A stretch of DNA of 17,181 nt from an uncultured Lachnospiraceae bacterium. GTDB taxonomy: Bacteria; Bacillota_A; Clostridia; Lachnospirales; Lachnospiraceae. Where the stretch lies: contig CANOBT010000116.1 of assembly GCA_947564305.1 (NCBI GenBank), positions 1-17,181 on the forward strand. Reading direction: 5' to 3'. The number at the start of each line of letters is the position of its first letter. The first letter of the stretch is position 1. The position numbers and the translations under genes were made by a program. The notes under the pieces are model-generated. The model was not told the origin of the DNA. It was given only the letters and a program-made list of their open reading frames with translations, and searched no databases. Positions 8,059-13,918 of the stretch are shown one piece after another.

Positions 8059-8089
8059 ACCTCCGGAGAGAAATCTTTGGAGGTTTTTT
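8059..8089 (+). terminator. GNRA-loop intrinsic terminator (copy A)
   Basis: ACCTCCGGAGA pairs with TCTTTGGAGGT over 11 positions (two wobbles) around a GAAA loop, followed by six T. It can end transcription from the ATPase gene. Confidence 0.9.
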
Positions 8090-8173
8090 CATGCCTGGAA
8101 AACGTGATGTTTACTGGGGTTGCGGATGGTAATTCATGAAATGCTTCAATATGCCGGGAAATTTTTGTTTTTG

Positions 8174-8202
8174 TTGTATTTTGGGGTGTCCTAGATTATA
8201 AT
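8174..8202 (+). promoter_or_regulatory. Sigma-A promoter for the small-gene segment
   Basis: TTGTAT (8174-8179) and TATAAT (8197-8202) are exactly 17 bases apart. Transcription would start near 8209 and run through the small genes at 8255 and 8569. Confidence 0.65.
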
Positions 8203-8254
8203 TTAATAAGAAGCTGTAGCGGAACTGGAGGAACTGCAAAAAACTTCTGAAATA

Positions 8255-8518
8255 ATGAACAAAGGCATGAAATGCTTGATGGAGCAAATGGGGATTATTG
8301 AGGCTGAACGGTTCATTTCTGTCATTATCCGCGAGAAGTTTGACTATACAAAATGGCAAAGGGATTATTTTGACGCAAAAACACCAGCGGAAATTAGAGA
8401 GGAAGCGTCTCGATTTGAAAAGGAACATCCATGGCGTAAGGGAGTATTGGATTGTGGACCCTATGAAGCAGGATTTCATTCCGCTTTTAAGAAAGAGGTG
8501 CTGCGCCGATTGATTTGA
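8255..8518 (+). CDS. Small uncharacterised protein (FDYTKWQRDYF type)
   Basis: The frame gives 87 residues: MEQMGIIEAERFISVIIREKFDYTKWQ and then an acidic helix with EIREEASRFEKEHPW. This pattern occurs in small proteins that often sit beside toxin-antitoxin genes; I know no function for it. Codons before the ATG back to TAA 8207 (reading EAVAELEELQKTSEI) look coding, yet they contain no ATG, and no binding site lies at proper distance from 8255. The 5' end may therefore be eroded or use a non-ATG start. Residues after HPW (about 67-87) may also be altered. It lies 50 bases before the antitoxin-like gene and probably shares its promoter. Confidence 0.6.
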   Translation: MNKGMKCLMEQMGIIEAERFISVIIREKFDYTKWQRDYFDAKTPAEIREEASRFEKEHPWRKGVLDCGPYEAGFHSAFKKEVLRRLI

Positions 8519-8568
8519 CGCAAGAGGAAAAATAACGTTGAGTGATATTGAAGAGTAGGAGGGAATAT

Positions 8569-8772
8569 ATGAGTACGGCAGAATTGACAGCAAAAATCGA
8601 ATCTTTATCATTGGAAGACTATAACATGATTATGATGCTGGTGGAACGACTGACAGCGAAACCGTCTGATATTTTAAAAAGAGCCAGAGGAAAATATGTT
8701 CGGACAAATCCCATGTCAATGGAAGAAATTGATGATGAAATCCAGCAATATAGGAGAGAAAAGCAATCATGA
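8569..8772 (+). CDS. Antitoxin-like protein of a PIN toxin pair
   Basis: This 67-residue protein begins MSTAELTAKIESLSLEDYN and continues through MIMMLVERLTAKPSD and EEIDDEIQQYRREK to the end. It is small, charged and helical, and its stop overlaps the next start as ATGA (8769-8772), the usual layout of antitoxin-toxin pairs. GTAGGAGGG precedes the ATG at 8569; the open frame begins earlier at 8542 with no binding site. Its partner, a PIN-domain toxin, is internally deleted, so this antitoxin is now an orphan. Confidence 0.7.
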   Translation: MSTAELTAKIESLSLEDYNMIMMLVERLTAKPSDILKRARGKYVRTNPMSMEEIDDEIQQYRREKQS

Positions 8773-8976
8773 GGATGGTGATTGATACAAATATAATTGT
8801 GTCGGCATTGCTGTCTCCAAATGGCGCGGCTTTTCAGGTTAGATGAAAAGGACAGGGAATTCTTTGATGTTGCAAAATGCTGCAGGGCGAGGCTGCTGAC
8901 GGGAAATATTAAGCATTATCCGGTTGATGAGCTGGTCACAGCTTTGGAAGAACTTGGGCTTTCCAAAGACCAGTAG
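8769..8976 (+). pseudogene. PIN-domain toxin, internally deleted
   Basis: The first frame reads MRMVIDTNIIVSALLSPNGAAFQV, the typical start of a PIN ribonuclease with the first catalytic aspartate (D6). It stops at TGA soon after. From 8839 another frame reads LDEKDREFFDVAKCC, then LLTGNIKHYP, the conserved C-terminal half of the same family, and ends at TAG 8974-8976. Full PIN toxins of this type have about 140 residues, so some 70 middle residues are missing and the frame is shifted at about 8838-8840. The metal site cannot be complete. The gene is coupled by ATGA overlap to the antitoxin-like gene. Confidence 0.8.
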
Positions 8977-8999
8977 ATTATTTTATCTGTAGGACGGCT

Positions 9000-9147
9000 T
9001 GGAACTCCTTGGTTCTTCGGGCCAAAACGCCCCAAAAACAACGGACTTAAGATTCTGCTATTTCAAGGTTTGAATATTTGTAGCCCTGTTAAAAACAGGG
9101 CTTGCCCTGCTGATGAACCTCCAGAGAGAAATCTTTGGAGGTTTTTT
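9000..9147 (+). repeat. tRNA-derived block, copy B
   Basis: This diverged copy of 7943-8089 shares GGCCAAA, CGCCCC, ACGGACT, ATTTCAAGGTT, TTGTAGCCCTG, TTGCCCTGCT and the whole terminator. Its anticodon arm no longer pairs (loop CTTAAGA) and its T arm has mutated (TTTGAATATTTG). The short hairpin is kept as CCCTGTT-AAA-AACAGGG (9084-9100). With copy A it brackets the antitoxin segment as direct repeats about 1.06 kb apart. Confidence 0.7.
9117..9147 (+). terminator. GNRA-loop intrinsic terminator (copy B)
   Basis: ACCTCCAGAGA pairs with TCTTTGGAGGT around GAAA, followed by six T. It is nearly identical to the copy A terminator. Confidence 0.9.
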
Positions 9148-9157
9148 GGTACGGTTT

Positions 9158-9334
9158 TCATATGAATTTTTTTAGTGCTGACTGTTCTATGAAGTCAATC
9201 AAATCAGCTTTCTTAATTCTATAGCTGCCAGCAATCATGATTGCCGGTATGTATCCATCGGAAATTAGCTTCAGGATTGTATTTTTTCCAACGGACAGTA
9301 GGTTTGGTTTATTATGGTTCATATAAGTGTTCAT
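9158..9334 (-). CDS. Mini excisionase-like HTH protein
   Basis: On the minus strand a 58-residue frame reads MNTYMNHNKPNLLSVGKNTI, then LKLISDGYIPAIMIAGSYRI and a final helix KKADLIDFIEQS. This is the excisionase/MerR-type DNA-binding fold, but the N-terminal segment is short: the usual first helix before the recognition region is missing. The start may be ATG 9334 or ATG 9322, with no clear binding site, so the gene could be a 3' remnant. The stop (9158-9160) lies 11 bases from the terminator of repeat copy B, tail to tail. It differs clearly from the excisionase at 2237. Its role could be excision or regulation. Confidence 0.6.
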   Translation of the reverse strand: MNTYMNHNKPNLLSVGKNTILKLISDGYIPAIMIAGSYRIKKADLIDFIEQSALKKFI

Positions 9335-9542
9335 CCGATGGGAATAAATCTTCTATAAAAATTTTGATTCATGTCTTGAGATGGACATATAGTGTCATGC
9401 CTGAAGTATATAATGCCCTCAGATGTCAATAAAGGAAAATGAGAGAAGCCTCTATTCTGTAGGGTCGCTGCAGGGGAGATTGCTCAAGTGACGGCATTGT
9501 TAAAACCGGAAAACCTTTGCGCAGTTGGGGCAGAAGGAAACG

Positions 9543-9845
9543 CTATTTTGTAGTAATGGTTTCCAGGAAAGCGACAAGGGCTTTCCGTTGGGCCGGGGTC
9601 AGGTGGAAAATCTGCTTTAACAGCGGATCCTCCCCAAAGGCCCCGTCCGTTTCGGTATCGAAGAATTCTTTTAGGGAAATGCCCAGGGTATCGCACAGGC
9701 AGGAGATGATTTCAACGGTAGGGTTTTTCTTTCCCAGTTCTACATCCCGCAGATAGCTCTGGGAGACCCCTGATAATGTGGCGAGCTTGTTGACACTATA
9801 ACCTTTTGCCTCCCTGAAAAAGGAGATTCGTTTCCCTGTATCCAT
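9543..9845 (-). CDS. XRE-family transcriptional regulator
   Basis: This 100-residue protein has a classic Cro/C1-type HTH at residues 5-60 (RISFFREAKGYSVNKLATLS, then VSQSYLRDVELGKKNPTVEI, then LCDTLGISLKEFF). A short acidic linker and a helical tail (LLKQIFHLTPAQRKALVAFL) that may dimerise follow. AAAGGA precedes the start. It is divergent from the WYL operon, and the 193-base gap holds a promoter and two dyads, so it probably represses its own promoter, the operon, or both. Nothing suggests a peptidase or other effector domain. Confidence 0.9.
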   Translation of the reverse strand: MDTGKRISFFREAKGYSVNKLATLSGVSQSYLRDVELGKKNPTVEIISCLCDTLGISLKEFFDTETDGAFGEDPLLKQIFHLTPAQRKALVAFLETITTK

Positions 9846-9858
9846 TGCGATATCCTTT

Positions 9859-9878
9859 CTATGATTTTATAGTCATAG
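9859..9878. promoter_or_regulatory. Dyad near the XRE start, possible operator
   Basis: CTATGA (9859-9864) and TCATAG (9873-9878) form an inverted repeat spaced by 8 bases. A minus-strand -10-like TATAAA lies between the arms. This fits an autoregulatory site for the XRE protein. Confidence 0.45.
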
Positions 9879-9904
9879 GATAGCAAAACAGAAAAAATAA
9901 TGTT

Positions 9905-9940
9905 ACATTTATAAATATTGAATAATATCTCTATAAATGT
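9905..9940. promoter_or_regulatory. Inverted repeat flanking the operon -35 box
   Basis: ACATTTATA (9905-9913) and TATAAATGT (9932-9940) are perfect inverted 9-mers, 18 bases apart. They bracket the -35 box and the second arm abuts the -10 box. A dimeric repressor, XRE or WYL, could bind here. Confidence 0.6.
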
Positions 9941-9946
9941 TATAAT
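9918..9946 (+). promoter_or_regulatory. Sigma-A promoter of the WYL operon
   Basis: TTGAAT (9918-9923) and TATAAT (9941-9946) are spaced by exactly 17 bases. The leader to the WYL start is about 85 bases. Confidence 0.75.
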
Positions 9947-9989
9947 TTAATGAAAAGCCCCACATATCTTTTCGTAGCTGAGGAGCATA

Positions 9990-10052
9990 ATGACATTGCT
10001 TCATAAGGATGGTAAGTTTTTTGGAGAAGGCGGTAGAGATGAGCGATTTTAA
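9990..10052 (+). CDS. Possible 20-residue leader peptide overlapping WYL start
   Basis: GAGGAG lies 4 bases before an ATG that opens a 20-codon frame (MTLLHKDGKFF...DERF). It ends in TAA at 10050-10052, 14 bases into the WYL gene in another frame. Its translation would run across the WYL ribosome binding site and could couple or limit WYL synthesis. There is no independent support. Confidence 0.3.
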   Translation: MTLLHKDGKFFGEGGRDERF

Positions 10053-10998
10053 AAGAGATAAAGCCAGAAGGGTTCTTGAAATCTATACAAAGCTCCTTAA
10101 TGGAAAGCTGATCCATAAACAGGAGGAAGCGCTTAAATATGGCATAGATGAGAAGAGCATCCAGAGGGACATCGGTGATATCCGCAGATTTTTGGAGACT
10201 GATGTGGGGTATACCGGATACCCGGATACAGTGATATATGACCGGGCAGCGAAAGGCTACAGAATGGAGCAGGGGAGCAGGCTGAAGCTTTCCAACAGCG
10301 AGATACTGGCGCTCTGCAAGATTCTTCTGGACAGCAGGGCGTTCCCCAAGGCCGAGATGTCCGATTTGCTGGGCAGGCTGGTTTCCTGCTGCACGCCCCA
10401 TGACAGCCAGAAACTGGTGAGGGAGCATATCGGCAATGAAATGCTTCATTATATCGAACTACAGCACAGAACCCCATTTCTGGATACGATGTGGGAAATT
10501 GCCCAGGCCATTCGAAACAGCCGGTACATAGAGATTGAATATGGGAAAATAAAAGACAGGGAAATAGTGAAACGGAAAGTTCAGCCAGTGGCAATTCTCT
10601 TTTCAGAATACTATTTTTACCTTACGGCATTTATAGAGGATGAAGAAATCAGGAAAGGGTTCGAAGTCATGGACGATGTTTTTCCCACTATCTACCGCAT
10701 TGACAGAATCAAAAAGCTGAAAGTGTCGGAGGAGCATTTCTGTATCCCGTACAGCAGCCGGTTTGAGGAAGGGGAATTCCGTAAAAGGGTTCAGTTCATG
10801 TACGGCGGAAGATTGCAGAGATTAAGGTTCAAGTATCGGGGACAGAATGTGGAGGCCATACTGGACAGGCTGCCCACCGCAAAGATACTGGACGAGGAAG
10901 ACGGTGTGTATACCATATCGGCGGAGGTGTTCGGAAAGGGGATTGATATGTGGCTGCGGAGCCAGGGGAACAGCATTACAGAAATAGTAAAAAAATAA
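10039..10998 (+). CDS. WYL-domain transcriptional regulator
   Basis: This 319-residue protein follows the usual order: N-terminal helical HTH (RRVLEIYTKLLNGKLIHKQE, then DEKSIQRDIGDIRRFLE), a linker, a WYL ligand-binding domain (about residues 155-235, with YIEIEYG, VQPVAILFSEYYFYLTAF and YRIDRIKKLKVSEE) and a C-terminal WCX-like extension. WYL regulators sense small molecules, often nucleotides or nucleic acid, and many control antiphage operons. The start at 10039 is chosen for GGAGAAGG at 8 bases; ATG 10009 would add ten residues without a site. It is the first gene of the operon and only 20 bases precede the next gene. It could activate or repress the operon. Confidence 0.88.
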   Translation: MSDFKRDKARRVLEIYTKLLNGKLIHKQEEALKYGIDEKSIQRDIGDIRRFLETDVGYTGYPDTVIYDRAAKGYRMEQGSRLKLSNSEILALCKILLDSRAFPKAEMSDLLGRLVSCCTPHDSQKLVREHIGNEMLHYIELQHRTPFLDTMWEIAQAIRNSRYIEIEYGKIKDREIVKRKVQPVAILFSEYYFYLTAFIEDEEIRKGFEVMDDVFPTIYRIDRIKKLKVSEEHFCIPYSSRFEEGEFRKRVQFMYGGRLQRLRFKYRGQNVEAILDRLPTAKILDEEDGVYTISAEVFGKGIDMWLRSQGNSITEIVKK

Positions 10999-11018
10999 AC
11001 TTCAGCGGAGGATGTGTG

Positions 11019-11162
11019 ATGAAACATTTTTTGTTGCGGAATTTCTGGTGGATTAACTATATTACAAAGTTCGTGTTTCTGCTGTTTGCGGTGGCTGTCG
11101 TATGCATGCTGTCTGAAAATACCGCTGGATATCGTTATGGCGAAGCTTTTGGGGTCAGGTGA
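11019..11162 (+). CDS. Small membrane protein (truncated paralogue)
   Basis: A 47-residue protein starts behind GCGGAGG, only 20 bases after the WYL gene. Its pattern, MKHFLLRNFWWINYITKF then VFLLFAVAVVCMLSE, gives one membrane helix. It matches the first helix of the protein at 14895 position by position (F-L-x-R-x-F-x-W-I, K-x-x-F-L-L, V-A-x-x-C-x-L-x-E) and then ends early. It may be a truncated duplicate or a deliberate short subunit. The function is unknown; in this operon it may anchor or regulate the GTPase. Confidence 0.65.
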   Translation: MKHFLLRNFWWINYITKFVFLLFAVAVVCMLSENTAGYRYGEAFGVR

Positions 11163-11198
11163 TAAATAGCATTGTGCTTTAGAGGGAGGACAGAAGAA

Positions 11199-11408
11199 AT
11201 GATGCAGATTGATGTAAGGCATTGTAGGAAGTGCGCGTTTTGTAAGTATTGGTATGACCCCACGAATTCGGCTATCTCCCCCAAATACCCCCAGAGAGGC
11301 ATCTGGGAATATGACCATAGGGCAAAGAAGAAATGCTTAAAGACGAACATGGAGAAGACGGCCGCTTCCTTTTGCAGCAAATACGAACCGAAGCTAGGGC
11401 AGACATAA
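11199..11408 (+). CDS. Small Cys-rich, probable zinc-binding protein
   Basis: This 69-residue protein begins MMQIDVRHCRKCAFCKYWYD and ends with a conserved-looking CLKTNMEKTAASFCSKYE. Five cysteines (C-x2-C-x2-C, then two more) fit a metal-binding or zinc-ribbon-like fold. GGGAGGA lies 8 bases before ATG 11199; the frame is open from TTG 11172. There is no signal peptide or membrane helix. It is the third operon gene, 36 bases after the small membrane protein. I do not recognise a named family. Confidence 0.7.
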   Translation: MMQIDVRHCRKCAFCKYWYDPTNSAISPKYPQRGIWEYDHRAKKKCLKTNMEKTAASFCSKYEPKLGQT

Positions 11409-11436
11409 TGTATTGGCAGGAAAGGGAGGGGAAAGT

Positions 11437-12027
11437 ATGGGGGATTTAAACGGCTATTGCAGGTCCAGATACTATTTTGAACACAGTGTGCTTCCGGATT
11501 TGTTTTATGGGGGTGATACAGGAGAGAAAATAGTCGGCGGTTTGCTGAAAGAAGGTGACTCTTTCCTCTGGAATGTAATGTCCGGCTGGTGCAGAGAGGC
11601 GGAGACTGGGATAGGGGATACAAAAGAGCAGTACAAGGTGTCCATTTGCAAACAGAATAAAGAGTATTCCATGATTCGCATCGATATGCCAAAGCCCCAG
11701 AGGGAACTATTGTGCTACCAGGTCTATCTGGTCTTCAGCAGCGACCTCCGGCATAGAAGATATTTTACCGTGGAGAGAGGCGCTTCTGCGGAAGTAAGAT
11801 TTTTATGTTCATGGAAGCCTGGAGAGGCTGGCGGACACTGTAATTATGGACGATGCAGCGCTGACAAGTCTGAAACGGAAAATAGGATTGTCGAAATCTT
11901 TGCGAATGGGAAAGGCAAGCCTTTTTGGAGACGGCGTAAAATCTGGTGGTGTGCATTTGTAGCCGTTTTCATAGGTGCGGCAGCTGCCTTGTACGCAGGG
12001 AGAAAGGTGCGGAGGGAAAGGAATTGA
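11437..12027 (+). CDS. Tail-anchored membrane protein, unknown
   Basis: This 196-residue protein has a soluble N-terminal domain (about residues 1-165) with several aromatic and Cys residues. One C-terminal membrane helix, IWWCAFVAVFIGAAAALYAG, follows a basic RRRK and ends in RKVRRERN. The topology is that of a tail-anchored protein with the domain inside the cell. AAAGGGAGGGG precedes the start at 11437. The stop overlaps the next gene's TTG start as TTGA, so the two are translationally coupled and their products may act together. I see no known enzymatic motif. Confidence 0.7.
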   Translation: MGDLNGYCRSRYYFEHSVLPDLFYGGDTGEKIVGGLLKEGDSFLWNVMSGWCREAETGIGDTKEQYKVSICKQNKEYSMIRIDMPKPQRELLCYQVYLVFSSDLRHRRYFTVERGASAEVRFLCSWKPGEAGGHCNYGRCSADKSETENRIVEIFANGKGKPFWRRRKIWWCAFVAVFIGAAAALYAGRKVRRERN

Positions 12028-12464
12028 GCGCTTATAGAGGAATCCAGTGGGTAAGGGAGGGGATACTGCCATATCCGAGGCATGGCTCATGTGTGCATTA
12101 TGAACCTGCCGTTTTCCGGAAAGGAAAAAGGGGCGATAGCGGAAATGGGGAAATCGTTAAACCGGCCCAGTCTTATCTCATAAAGAGTGGGACAGGTAGG
12201 AGTGTTTCCTGGCACTGTGCAGCCTGCGGAATGGCCATAAATGACAGGCATAGGAAGAAGCTCCAGCAGATTGTGGAGTATCTGAATCAGGGAGGAGATG
12301 ATGGCAAGAAACTCGCAGCTATGTTCTCTGGGGTGGAGATAGGGGAACTTGTACAATGCTCTCCCAGGGAAATGCGGCTGACATGCGGCGCGGGGTGTCC
12401 GGATGGCTTTGTGCCGCCGAAGAACAGATGTCTGAGACCGAAAGTCCCAAGGAGGTACCTGTGA
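12024..12464 (+). CDS. Cys-rich protein, TTG start, coupled to upstream gene
   Basis: The frame beginning at TTG 12024 follows GGAGGG at 7 bases and overlaps the previous stop by 4 bases (TTGA). The 146-residue product has a basic N-terminal part, a CAACGM pair followed by a helix (DRHRKKLQQIVEYLNQ), and a second pair in CGAGCPDG. The four cysteines in two pairs suggest zinc binding. The sequence has no membrane segment. I do not recognise the family. It lies between the tail-anchored protein and the GTPase and is probably part of the same complex or response. Confidence 0.65.
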   Translation: MSAYRGIQWVREGILPYPRHGSCVHYEPAVFRKGKRGDSGNGEIVKPAQSYLIKSGTGRSVSWHCAACGMAINDRHRKKLQQIVEYLNQGGDDGKKLAAMFSGVEIGELVQCSPREMRLTCGAGCPDGFVPPKNRCLRPKVPRRYL

Positions 12465-12498
12465 AGATTTATAAAAAACAATACAAGGAGAAAACGAC

Positions 12499-13842
12499 AT
12501 GAAAAAGGAGCAAAGAACAATTGAAGAGAGGTTGGAGGCGATTAAGAATTTCTATAATAAGTTGGATAATGTACTAGGCATGCTGCCGGATGTAATTCCA
12601 GACGAGATGATAGAGCGGGTAAAGAAAGCGATTTTTAACGACGCGGACTTGAAACGCATTATGGATGGGATAGAGAGTAACAGACCGCCCAGATTTATGC
12701 TGGTCGGAAGGACAGGAGTGGGTAAAAGCAGCCTGATAAATGCCATATGTGGATTGTATGTGGCGAAAGTAAGCGATGTCGAAATAGGAACCAGAGGCAT
12801 TGAGAAGTATTCCTGTATGGACGGCGACAGGGTATTGATGGAGGTTTTAGACAGCAGAGGAATCGGCGAGCCTGTTGCACTGAAAAAGGAAGATTCGGAA
12901 TCTGAAGAAACTGTGTTGGAGTCCGCAGAGGAAGTATTAAAAGAAGAAATGTTGAATTTTATGCCGGATGCAATTCTGTTCGTATCAAGATGCAAAAGGG
13001 ATGGGATAATTAAGGAGGATATGGATTATGTAAAGAATCTGCGAAGGGAGTACTGGAAAAAGGTAGGGGTGGAAGTACCGGTCATTGTTGTGTTGAACCA
13101 GGCAGATGCGGTAGCGCCTCTTCAAAAAGAGATATTGGGTGAATACAGCAAACAGAAATTAGCGAATATTCAAGGAATAGCAGAGCTGATGGAACGGGCC
13201 TGCGCAGAAAAGAAATTTAACGTCTCGGCTATTATTCCGATTTCGTCATGGATTGATTGGGGATGCTCAAATGAGGAAATAGAAAATATGACGCCGTCAG
13301 AGTTCAAAGACATGACGATGGAGACGGATGCAAGATGGAATATAGAAAAACTGTTGAACTGTTTGGAAGAGAATATGGATATTGACGCAAGCATGGGACT
13401 CATGATGGCAGCGGGACTAAACAAAGCCGTTGAGCGGGTAGCCATGAAGTTTGTGAAAGTTTTTGCCGGAATTGCGTCTGCGGTTGCGGCTTTACCCATC
13501 CCATTTGGAGATATTGCGGTATTGACAATTCTTCAGGCAGTTTTAGTGGTCATAGTAGGGTATCTTGCAGGTGAGGATATTAGTATCGAAAGCGCAAAAA
13601 AGTTTTTGACGAGCCTGTTTGGTGTAGGTTTAGGCGCAAATGCTTTCAAGCTTACTGCAAGACAGTTATCAAAGCTCATTCCAGGTGTGGGGAGCCTGAT
13701 CAATGCAGGAGTGGCGTACAGCGGCACTTATTCCATAGGAAAGATGGCGGTGCAATATTACATTTATGGGACTCCTATGGGGAAATTACAAAAATCATTT
13801 AAGGAAAGTACTAAGAAAATCAATCAGACGGTTCCCGGCTGA
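12499..13842 (+). CDS. Era/IRG-like GTPase with DUF697-like membrane domain
   Basis: This 447-residue protein has a helical N-terminus and then a complete G domain: G1 GRTGVGKSS (70-78), a G2-region threonine in EIGTRGIE, G3 DSRG (118-121), G4 NQAD (200-203, with Q where K is usual) and G5-like PISS (247-250). The G domain carries a long acidic insertion after G3 (KKEDSESEETVLESAEEV). From about 305 onward it is hydrophobic and glycine-rich: ALPIPFGDIAVLTILQA, KLIPGVGSLINAG and GTYSIGKMA, the pattern of the DUF697 family. The likely role is GTP-driven action at a membrane. AAGGAG lies before the start. It follows the Cys-rich gene by 34 bases and precedes the ADP-ribosylglycohydrolase, and this pairing is unusual in my experience. 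Confidence 0.85.
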   Translation: MKKEQRTIEERLEAIKNFYNKLDNVLGMLPDVIPDEMIERVKKAIFNDADLKRIMDGIESNRPPRFMLVGRTGVGKSSLINAICGLYVAKVSDVEIGTRGIEKYSCMDGDRVLMEVLDSRGIGEPVALKKEDSESEETVLESAEEVLKEEMLNFMPDAILFVSRCKRDGIIKEDMDYVKNLRREYWKKVGVEVPVIVVLNQADAVAPLQKEILGEYSKQKLANIQGIAELMERACAEKKFNVSAIIPISSWIDWGCSNEEIENMTPSEFKDMTMETDARWNIEKLLNCLEENMDIDASMGLMMAAGLNKAVERVAMKFVKVFAGIASAVAALPIPFGDIAVLTILQAVLVVIVGYLAGEDISIESAKKFLTSLFGVGLGANAFKLTARQLSKLIPGVGSLINAGVAYSGTYSIGKMAVQYYIYGTPMGKLQKSFKESTKKINQTVPG

Positions 13843-13918
13843 GATGTTTCATGTTGAAAGTTAAGTGAATTATGTATCCTTTGGGGATAGATTTGATTAC
13901 TTTTTTGGAGGCATGGAT

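Larger units (their letters stand above)
7943..8089 (+). repeat. tRNA-Gln-derived block, copy A
   Basis: This block matches 9000-9147 along its length. It contains the 3' half of a tRNA-Gln(CUG)-like sequence: anticodon stem ACGGA/TCCGT around loop CTCTGAC (7985-8001), T arm CAAGG-TTCGAAT-CCTTG (8007-8023) and acceptor-like TAGCCCT. A CCCTGC-GAA-GCAGGG hairpin (8027-8041) and a terminator (8059-8089) follow. No 5' acceptor strand or D arm matches, and CCA is absent, so it is not a working tRNA. Elements often integrate in tRNA 3' ends, so this is probably an attachment-site remnant. Confidence 0.7.

Noticed and set aside
8111..8611. A 166-residue minus-strand frame
   Set aside because: It covers the plus-strand promoter and small genes, has low-complexity Ser/Phe/Leu content and no ribosome binding site.
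7904..9147. CRISPR array
   Set aside because: The repeats here are one 12-base tandem pair and two distant blocks; there is no series of regular repeats and spacers, and no cas gene.
9241..9432. A 63-residue plus-strand frame
   Set aside because: It has no binding site and is antisense to the mini HTH gene, which has a clear domain pattern.
9503..9542. Zinc-ribbon tail (FCPNCAKVFRF) on the minus strand after the XRE gene
   Set aside because: Only about a dozen residues are readable before the frame enters the XRE gene, so no gene can be supported.
11135..11692. A 185-residue minus-strand frame
   Set aside because: It runs against two operon genes with good starts and has no recognisable motif.
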